This document shows positions 1 to 6,100 of a DNA stretch of 7,599 bases, one piece after another. Numbering within the stretch: the stretch's first letter is position 1; every line of letters begins with the position of its first letter. The notes beneath the pieces are model-generated. The model had not been told where the DNA came from, searched no databases, and saw nothing but the letters and a program-made list of their open reading frames with translations. This DNA is from DASTHS01 sp035718085 (GTDB taxonomy: Bacteria > Actinomycetota > Acidimicrobiia > Acidimicrobiales > Palsa-688): NCBI GenBank assembly GCA_035718085.1, contig DASTHS010000319.1:1-7599 (forward strand), written 5' to 3'. The translations under genes were made by a program, and so were the position numbers.

Positions 1-729
1 GCCGCGACGGCCACGACGGCCGGGAGCCTCGTCACCGCCGTGCACGACACTGCAGGCGGCCCCGACGGCAGCGCTGACCTGGTGCTCGGCGGGGGCGCAG
101 CCACCGAGCGCAGCGACGTGCAGCTGTTCCAGCACGGCACGACGGCCAGCAACGCGACCACGGTCGCCCACCTGCCGGCGCCCCGGAGCGACGCGGGCGC
201 CGTGACCCTCGGGGCGACCACCTACCTGCTCGGCGGGTTCGGGGGCGGCAGCCTCGACACGACGGTGCTGGCCACGACCGACGGCACCGACGTGCACCAG
301 GTGGGCACCTTGGCCCACGGCGTTCGCTACCCCGCCGTCGCCGCGCTCGACGGCGCCATCTACGTCATGGGCGGGGTCACCGGCACCTCGGAGGGGGCGA
401 CCACCGACACCGCCGACGTGCAGCGCTTCGACCCGGCCACCGGTCGCAGCACCGTGATCGGCCAGCTGCCCCAGCCAGTCGGCCACGCCATGGGCGCCGC
501 CCTCGACGGGTCGCTTTGGCTGCTCGGCGGCACCAGCGGCACCACCACCCTCGGCGCCATCGAGCGCATCGATCCCGCCACCGGTGCCGTCACCTCGGGC
601 GGCACCCTGCCCGGGCCGCGCAGCGACGCCGGCGTGGCCGTGGTCGGCGGCGCCGTGTGGCTCTTCGGGGGCGAGCACGGCAGCACCACCCACCCCCTCG
701 CCAGCGTCGTCCGGCTGACGCCCGCCTGA
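1..729 (+). CDS. Kelch-repeat beta-propeller protein, 3' portion (5' end outside window)
   Basis: The reading frame is open from the first base, so the gene almost certainly begins upstream. A GTG at 40 lies inside a repeat and is not a convincing start. The visible 242 residues are kelch-type repeats of roughly 45-50 residues. Each has a strand ending in a double glycine (YLLGGF, IYVMGGV, LWLLGGT, VWLFGGE) followed by a variable loop and an 'RFDPATG' or 'RIDPATG' turn. The phrase PRSDAG occurs at the start of two blades. Kelch repeats fold into beta-propellers used for binding or, in some families, catalysis; nothing here indicates the ligand or a catalytic residue. The protein is rich in Gly, Thr and Ala with few Lys, consistent with an exported or surface protein, but the signal region is not visible. 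The next gene starts 30 nt downstream on the same strand and encodes another propeller, so the two are probably co-transcribed. Kelch assignment is firm; function is unknown. Confidence 0.88.
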   Translation, partial: AATATTAGSLVTAVHDTAGGPDGSADLVLGGGAATERSDVQLFQHGTTASNATTVAHLPAPRSDAGAVTLGATTYLLGGFGGGSLDTTVLATTDGTDVHQVGTLAHGVRYPAVAALDGAIYVMGGVTGTSEGATTDTADVQRFDPATGRSTVIGQLPQPVGHAMGAALDGSLWLLGGTSGTTTLGAIERIDPATGAVTSGGTLPGPRSDAGVAVVGGAVWLFGGEHGSTTHPLASVVRLTPA

Positions 730-759
730 CCCTGCGCACCACGAGCCGCTAGGAGCACC

Positions 760-1926
760 ATGCCCGCACGCCACCGTTCGACCGCCGCCGTCGTCGTCTC
801 CGCCCTCGCCCTCCTCCTGGGCGGGTGCGGTGGATCGGCCACCTCGGCCAGGTCGACCAGCAAGCCCGGGGCCCCCGCCGGGCACGCCACGACCACAACT
901 GCGACCACCGCCCCGGTGGCGCCGGGCGGCCCCGTCGACATCTACAGCCACGACATGGCCGGCGACCTGGCCCCGCAGCTTTTGAACGTGCCGCCGCGGG
1001 TGTACGTGCCCGAGTCGGCCGGTCGCGGCATCGACGTGATCGACCCGTCGACGATGAAGGTGATCGACCGTTACGACACCGGCCTCGATCCCCAGCACAT
1101 CGTGCCGTCCTGGGACCTCAGCACCCTCTACGTCACCAACGACCTCGGCAACAGCCTGACGCCGATCGACCCGATGACCGGCAAGCCCAAGGGCCCGAAC
1201 ATCAAGCTTCCCGACCCCTACAACCTGTACTTCACGACCGACGGCCGGTACGCCATCGTGGTGGAGGAGGCCCGCCGCATCCTCGCCTTCCGCGACGCGC
1301 ACACCTTTGCCTTGGTCAAGGACGTGCCGGTGGCGTGCCGGGGCGTCGACCACGCCGACTTCTCCGCCGACGGCAGGTCGGCGTTCTTCAGCTGCGAGTT
1401 CTCCGGCCAGATGGTGAAGGTCGACATCCCGTCGATGACCGTCGACGGCTACCTCGACATCGCCGGGTCGAGCATGCAGGACGTCAAGCTCGACAGCGCC
1501 GGCACCACCCTCTACAGCGCCGACATGAAGCGCGGCGGCGTCTACCTCATCGACCCCAAATCGTTCACGGTCAAAGGGTTCATCCCCACCGGGCGTGACG
1601 CCCACGGGCTCTACATCAGCCGCAACACCAAGGACCTCTACGTCACCAACCGGGGCTCGGGCACCGTGTCGGTGATCGACCTGGCCAGCCAGAAGGTCGT
1701 GCAGACCTGGACCATCCCCGGGGGCGGCAGCCCCGACATGGGCAACGTCTCGGCCGATGGCACGGTGCTGTGGGTGTCGGGGCGGTACAACGCCTGCGTC
1801 TACGCCATCTCCACCGTCGACGGGCACCTGATCGCCAAGATCCCCGTGCCCAACGAGCCCCACGGCCTCGCCGTGTGGCCGCAGCCCGGCCGCTACTCGC
1901 TCGGCCACACCGGCATCATGCGCTGA
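760..1926 (+). CDS. YncE/YVTN-family seven-bladed beta-propeller lipoprotein
   Basis: This is a complete 388-residue protein. The ATG at 760 follows AGGAG (751-755) by 4 nt, which fixes the start. Residues 1-23 form a lipoprotein signal: basic n-region (ARHR), hydrophobic stretch, and lipobox L20-G21-G22-C23. A Ser/Thr/Ala/Pro-rich linker follows to about residue 58. From about residue 80 the sequence repeats every ~42 residues, with blade starts near 113, 155, 198, 240, 282, 328 and 368. Each has a pattern like 'H-x5-7-DG-x-LYVTN' followed by a 'VIDP' or 'VIDL' strand (LYVTND, LYVTNR, VSVIDL). This is the YVTN/YncE-type propeller, in the fold superfamily that also includes the nitrous-oxide reductase N-terminal domain. 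The last motif (HGLAVWP) probably closes the ring with the first strand at ~80-105. Histidines recur at the same place in alternate blades (113, 198, 282, 368). The predicted location is the outer face of the cytoplasmic membrane. No substrate can be inferred. The upstream kelch gene is probably in the same operon. Confidence 0.9.
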   Translation: MPARHRSTAAVVVSALALLLGGCGGSATSARSTSKPGAPAGHATTTTATTAPVAPGGPVDIYSHDMAGDLAPQLLNVPPRVYVPESAGRGIDVIDPSTMKVIDRYDTGLDPQHIVPSWDLSTLYVTNDLGNSLTPIDPMTGKPKGPNIKLPDPYNLYFTTDGRYAIVVEEARRILAFRDAHTFALVKDVPVACRGVDHADFSADGRSAFFSCEFSGQMVKVDIPSMTVDGYLDIAGSSMQDVKLDSAGTTLYSADMKRGGVYLIDPKSFTVKGFIPTGRDAHGLYISRNTKDLYVTNRGSGTVSVIDLASQKVVQTWTIPGGGSPDMGNVSADGTVLWVSGRYNACVYAISTVDGHLIAKIPVPNEPHGLAVWPQPGRYSLGHTGIMR

Positions 1927-1927
1927 G

Positions 1928-1949
1928 CGGCCCGCCGGACGGCCCGCCG
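1928..1949 (+). repeat. Two-copy tandem 10-mer in the intergenic gap
   Basis: CGGCCCGCCG occurs at 1928-1937 and again at 1940-1949, a period of 12 nt, immediately after the lipoprotein stop codon. The second copy contributes to the hairpin at 1938-1957. It is probably a small slippage duplication; no operator function is evident. Confidence 0.5.
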
Positions 1950-1960
1950 TGGCCGTCGTT
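1938..1960 (+). terminator. Possible weak terminator after the propeller lipoprotein
   Basis: A perfect 7-bp inverted repeat (GACGGCC at 1938-1944, GGCCGTC at 1951-1957) encloses a 6-nt loop. It begins 12 nt after the lipoprotein stop codon and is followed by GTTT. The T-run is too short for a classical intrinsic terminator, but such hairpins with poor U-tracts are common in high-GC actinobacteria. It could also be a chance product of the local GC-rich tandem repeat. Confidence 0.35.
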
Positions 1961-1976
1961 TGGGGCCACACCGGGC

Positions 1977-1983
1977 GGGAAGG
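1977..1983 (+). promoter_or_regulatory. Shine-Dalgarno sequence left in front of a lost start codon
   Basis: GGGAAGG lies 6 nt before position 1990, where the dehydrogenase reading frame (T-K-A-L-V-Y-Q-G) should open. Family members usually begin with Met one or two residues before 'KALVYHG' or similar, so a start is expected at about 1990-1995. The codons there are ACC and ACG, and no ATG, GTG or TTG is correctly spaced. A TTG at 1960 is in frame but has no recognisable ribosome-binding site. Confidence 0.5.
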
Positions 1984-1989
1984 TCCGCG

Positions 1990-2929
1990 ACCACGAAGGC
2001 ACTCGTGTACCAGGGTCCTCGTCAGGTCGCCGTCGAGCAGCGGCCCGACCCGACCGTCGCCGACCCGCAGGACGCCATCGTCCGCATCACCACCACCAAC
2101 ATCTGCGGGTCTGACCTGCACATGTACGAGGGCCGCACCAACGTGGAGGAGGGCAAGATCCTCGGCCACGAGAACATGGGTGTGGTCGAGGCCGTCGGCC
2201 CCGCAGTCCAGTGGACTGCCGCCGGGCGACGACTTCGAGCGCGACTTCACCATGCTCTCCGACGTCTTCCCGACCGGCTGGCACGGGGTGGAGCTGGCGG
2301 GCTTGCGCGCCGGTGACGCCGTCGCCGTGTTCGGCGCCGGCCCCGTCGGGCTCATGGCCGGTCACAGCGCCATGCTCCGGGGCGCCCGGCGCGTCTTCGT
2401 CGTCGACAAGGAGCCCGACCGCCTGGCCCTGGCCGGCAAGTTCGGCCTCGATGCCGTCGACCTGGCCGAGGGCGACCCGGTGGGGCAGATCACCGAGGCC
2501 AACGGCGGACCGGTCGACCGTGGGGTCGAGGCCGTCGGCTACCAGGCCCACGACCACTCCGGCCAGGAGCACCCGGAGCTGGTGCTCGACAACCTGGTGA
2601 AGGTGGTGCGATCCACCGGCGGCATCGGCGTGGTCGGCGTCTACCCCTCCGAAGACCCCGGCGCCGCCACCGAGGGGGCGCGGCAGGGCCGGGTCGGCTG
2701 GAGCTTCGGCAACGCCTTCATGAAAGGCCTGCACTTCGGGACGGGGCAGGCGCCGGTGAAGCGCTACAACCGCTACCTGCGCGACCTGATCATCGACGGG
2801 CGCGCCCAACCCTCGCTGATCGTGTCCCACGAGCTGCCGCTCGAGCAGGCACCCGACGGCTACGCCCACTTCGACGGCCGCGACGACGGCTGGACCAAGG
2901 TGCTGCTGCACCCGAACCGCGCCGCCTGA
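1990..2929 (+). pseudogene. Zinc-dependent alcohol / formaldehyde dehydrogenase-like gene, broken by an internal deletion and frameshift
   Basis: The N-terminal GroES-like domain is read in one frame (about 1990-2209): KALVYQGPRQV, then ICGSDLHMYEG with the catalytic-zinc Cys, then GHENMG with the zinc His. From about 2210 the homology continues in the next frame to the stop at 2927-2929. It comprises MLSDVFPTGW (whose Asp matches the zinc-ligand position in formaldehyde dehydrogenase-type enzymes), the Rossmann motif GAGPVGL, VVDKEP as the NAD-binding strand, VEAVGYQAHD, VVRSTGGIGVVGVY, and the C-terminal SHELPLEQAP and GWTKVLLHP. These are hallmarks of medium-chain zinc dehydrogenases of about 385-390 residues. 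The joined remnant is only ~313 codons. The missing part corresponds to roughly 70 residues, including the four-Cys structural-zinc loop. The start codon also appears lost. The rest of the frame is intact, so decay is recent or the lesion is an assembly error. An alternative start is TTG at 1960. The intact enzyme would oxidise an alcohol or aldehyde with NAD; this remnant is probably inactive. Confidence 0.8.
2203..2219. repeat. Palindrome at the dehydrogenase deletion junction
   Basis: GCAGTCC (2203-2209) and GGACTGC (2213-2219) form a perfect 7-bp inverted repeat with a 3-nt loop. It lies exactly where homology passes from one reading frame to the other. It may mark the deletion joint. Confidence 0.6.
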
Positions 2930-2934
2930 CCGTC

Positions 2935-2966
2935 GCCGGCCCGCAGCCGGGCTGCGACGGGCCGGC
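2935..2966 (+). terminator. GC-rich bulged stem-loop between the dehydrogenase remnant and tRNA-Glu
   Basis: GCCGGCCC (2935-2942) pairs with GGGCCGGC (2959-2966). Nested inside, GCAGC (2943-2947) pairs with GCTGC (2951-2955) around a CGG loop, leaving a 3-nt bulge (GAC). This gives 13 base pairs starting 5 nt after the dehydrogenase stop codon. There is no T-run, so it is at best a U-tract-less terminator; position and stem strength are the support. The rest of the 95-nt gap before the tRNA holds a short tandem repeat and a possible -10 box. Confidence 0.4.
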
Positions 2967-2983
2967 GGCGACGGGCCGGCTGC
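2956..2983 (+). repeat. Tandem 14-nt repeat, two copies
   Basis: GACGGGCCGGCGGC (2956-2969) is followed directly by GACGGGCCGGCTGC (2970-2983), matching at 13 of 14 positions. Both copies carry the right arm of the upstream stem-loop, so the left arm at 2935-2942 could pair with either. Confidence 0.55.
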
Positions 2984-3003
2984 GGCGGGAGGCCGGCGTC
3001 GGC

Positions 3004-3009
3004 TACCAT
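3004..3009 (+). promoter_or_regulatory. Possible -10 box for tRNA-Glu
   Basis: TACCAT fits the TANNNT form of actinobacterial housekeeping -10 elements and lies 15 nt before the mature 5' end of the tRNA. It would start transcription about 9-10 nt upstream of the mature end. No clear -35 element is seen at 16-18 nt spacing, so this is tentative. Confidence 0.3.
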
Positions 3010-3024
3010 CGTCCCCCGCAGCAC

Positions 3025-3100
3025 GGCCCGTTCGTCTAGCGGCCTAGGACGCCTGCCTCTCACGCAGGTAACACGGGTTCGAATCCCGTACGGGCTGCCA
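3025..3100 (+). tRNA. tRNA-Glu (anticodon CTC)
   Basis: The 76-nt sequence folds as a complete cloverleaf. The acceptor stem GGCCCGT (3025-3031) pairs with ACGGGCT (3090-3096), with a terminal G-U pair. The D arm is GTCTAGCGGCCTAGGAC. The anticodon stem is CCTGC/GCAGG with loop CTCTCAC, placing anticodon CTC at 3059-3061 (reads GAG, Glu). The T arm is ACGGG-TTCGAAT-CCCGT. The discriminator base is G3097 and the CCA (3098-3100) is encoded. GAG is the dominant Glu codon in this GC-rich genome, so this isoacceptor should be heavily used. The gene is intact and sits between the dehydrogenase remnant and hrpA, which begins 42 nt downstream on the same strand. Confidence 0.96.
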
Positions 3101-3112
3101 GCGCGCCGCTGG
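3098..3112 (+). terminator. Hairpin overlapping the tRNA CCA end
   Basis: CCAGCG (3098-3103) and CGCTGG (3107-3112) form a perfect 6-bp stem with a 3-nt loop. The left arm includes the encoded CCA of tRNA-Glu. No T-run follows. It may act as a weak terminator or a 3'-processing element between the tRNA and hrpA, or be accidental. Confidence 0.35.
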
Positions 3113-3142
3113 GGCGGTCGGCGCGGCCAGACTGGGCCGGCG

Positions 3143-6100
3143 GTGACCACGGCGCGACACCCGGCAGGGCTGGGCTCGGACCTCGAGGTGGTGCGGGCCC
3201 GGCTGGCGGAGGCCGAGCTCACCGACGCGGACCGGGCCCGCATCGCCCGCCGGCTCGCCGCACCCGAGCGGCGCGGCCGACGGGGGCGCACCTCGGGCCG
3301 GGGGGGCGCGCCGGCAGGTGGCGGCCCCGACCCGGCCCGCCTGGCTGACGAGCTGGCGCGGGCCGAGGCCCGCTACGCCGCCCGCCTGGCGGCGGTGCCG
3401 ACCCCCACCTATCCCGAGCAGCTGCCGGTCAGCGAGCGGCGCGACGACATCCTCGCCGCGATCCGCGACCACCAGGTGGTGGTGGTCGCGGGCGAGACCG
3501 GGTCGGGCAAGACCACGCAGCTGCCGAAGCTCTGCCTGGAGCTGGGCCGCGGGGTGCGGGGCATGATCGGCCACACCCAACCCCGGCGCATCGCGGCGCG
3601 CAGCGTCGCCGAGCGCATCGCCGACGAGCTGGGCGTCGACCTCGGCGGCCCCGTCGGCTACGCAGTGCGCTTCGACGACCGGGTCGGTGACACCACCCTC
3701 GTGAAGGTCATGACCGACGGGGTGCTGCTCGCCGAGGTGCAGCGCGACCGCGACCTGCTGGCCTACGACACCGTCATCGTCGACGAGGCCCACGAGCGCA
3801 GCCTGAACATCGACTTCCTGCTCGGCTACCTGACCAGGTTGCTGCCCCGCCGGCCCGATCTGAAGCTCGTGGTCACCTCGGCGACCATCGACACCGCCCG
3901 CTTCGCCGCCCACTTCGCGGCGCCGGTGGTGGAGGTGAGCGGCCGCACCTTCCCGGTGGAGGTGCGCTACCGGCCGCTGGTCGATGACGCGGGCCCGACG
4001 GCCGCCGAGGACGACGAGGGTGCGGAACGGCCGCCGCCGGCGGGCGCGCCGCTGGGGGACGAGCGCGACCTGATGACGGCCATCTGCGACGCGGTGGGGG
4101 AGCTGGTCGCCGACGGCCCTGGCGACGTGCTGGTGTTCCTGCCGGGCGAGCGGGACATCCGCGACGCGGCAGACGCCGTGCGCGAAGCGTTCCCCGACGG
4201 GCTCGAGGTGCTGCCCCTCTACGCGCGCTTGACCAGCGCGGAGCAGCACAAGGTGTTCCGCCCGCACCGGCAGCGGCGGGTCGTGCTGGCCACGAACGTG
4301 GCCGAGACGTCGCTCACCGTGCCCGGCGTCCGTGGCGTGGTCGACGTCGGCACCGCCCGCATCAGCCGCTACAGCCACCGCACCAAGGTGCAGCGGCTGC
4401 CCATCGAGGCGGTGTCGCGCGCGTCGGCCGACCAGCGCGCCGGCCGCTGCGGTCGGGTCGCGCCCGGCACCTGCATCCGCCTCTACTCCGAGGCCGACTA
4501 CCTGGGCCGCCCAGAGTTCACCGACCCGGAGATCCTGAGGACCAACCTGGCGTCGGTCATCCTCCAGATGGCGGCGATCGGCCTCGGACCTCTCGACGAG
4601 TTCCCCTTCGTCGAGCCCCCCGACCGGCGCGCCGTGGCCGACGGCATGGCGCTGCTCGAGGAGCTCGGCGCCCTCGAGCCGGGGGCCAGCAGGGCGCCAG
4701 GCGGGCGGGCCGGGTCGGTGGTGCCCAGGCTCACCGGGGTCGGCCGCCGACTGGCGAGGCTGCCCGTCGACCCCCGCCTGGCCCGGATGCTGGTGGAGGC
4801 CGAGCGGCTCGGTTGCGTGCGGGAGGTCACCGTCATCGTCGCCGCCATGTCGGTGCAAGATCCCCGCGAGCGGCCACCCGACCGGGTCGCGGAAGCAGCC
4901 GAGGCCCATCGCCGCTTCGAGGTCGACGGCAGCGACTTCCTCGGCTTCGTCTCCCTCTACGACCACCTGCAGGCTCTCCAGGCCGAGCTGTCGGGCAACC
5001 AGTTCCGCAGGAGGTGCCGGGCCGAGTTCCTCCACGTGCTGCGCATCCGTGAGTGGCAGGACCTGGTGTCGCAGCTGCGCGGTGTGCACCGCGCCGAGGG
5101 CATCACCCCCAACCGCGAGCCGGCCGATCCCGATGTCGTGCACCGGGCGCTGCTCGCCGGGCTGCTCAGCCACGTGGGCGTCCGCAACCGCGAGCGCGGC
5201 GACTACAGCGGGGCCCGGGGCACACGCTTCTCCATCGGGCGGGGGTCGGTGCTGGCCCGAAGGCAGCCCGGGTGGGTGATCGCCGGGGAGCTGGTCGAGA
5301 CCACGCGCACGTGGGCGCGCACGGTCGGTCGCATCGAGCCGGTGTGGCTCGAGGAGGCCGCCGTCCACGTGCTCAGCCGGTCGTGGTCGGACCCTTGGTG
5401 GGACGCAGCCGCGGGTCAGGCTGTCGTCGACGAGCGGGCCACCCTCTACGGCCTCCCGGTGGTCACCGACCGGCGGGTGCCGTGGGCCCGCGTCGACCCG
5501 GCCGGCGCCCGGGCCATGTTCGTGCAGCACGCCCTCGTCGAGGGCGACTGGAACGGCGCCGACCGCGTGCTGGCCCGCACCCGCGAGCGCCTGGCGTCGA
5601 TCGCCGCCCTCGAGGAGCGCATCCGCCGCCGGGACCTCCTCGCTGCCGACGCCGCCCGCTTCGCCTTCTACGACGCCGTCGTGCCCGACGACGTGGTCGG
5701 TGCCCGCAGCTTCGAGCGGTGGTGGCGGGGCGCCCGGTCGCGCCACCCGGGCCTCCTCGACGTGCCGCTGGCGACCCTCCTCGACCCTGCCGCGCCCCGG
5801 GTCGACGTGCGGGCCTACCCCGACGAGTGGGTCGGGGGCGGGCTGCGACTGCCGCTGCGCTACCGCTTCGCCCCCGGCGAGCCCGACGACGGGGTCACCG
5901 CCCGGGTCGCCCTGGCCGCCCTCGGCCGCCTCGACGCCGACCGCCTCGACTGGCACATCCCCGGCTTCCGCGCCGAGCTCGTCGCCGCCCTCGTGCGCGG
6001 CCTGCCCAAGGCCCAGCGCCGCCAGCTCGGTGCCGCCGCCGACATCGCCGCCGACGTCGCCGCCGCCCGCGGGCCGGCCGACGGGCCGCTGCTCGACGTG

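Noticed and set aside
360..941. 193-residue minus-strand open frame across the kelch/lipoprotein junction
   Set aside because: It is antisense to kelch repeats and to a lipoprotein signal peptide with a well-placed ribosome-binding site; low-complexity composition.
2087..2911. 274-residue minus-strand open frame opposite the dehydrogenase
   Set aside because: The plus strand carries clear medium-chain dehydrogenase motifs; the antisense frame shows none and persists because of codon bias.
3025..3100. tRNA-Glu as the attachment site of an integrated element
   Set aside because: tRNA 3' ends are common integration sites, but no integrase, no repeated copy of the tRNA 3' end and no phage-like genes are visible in the window.
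3044..5956. 970-residue open frame on the minus strand opposite tRNA-Glu and hrpA
   Set aside because: It lies antisense to a clear helicase with all its motifs, runs through the tRNA gene, and has composition-driven low-complexity Gly/Ala/Val/His/Arg sequence without domain signals. Long antisense frames are expected in very GC-rich genes.
6031..6072. GCC-rich repeated stretch within hrpA
   Set aside because: It encodes an Ala/Asp-rich helix (AAADIAADVAAARG) and reflects codon bias rather than a separate repeat element.
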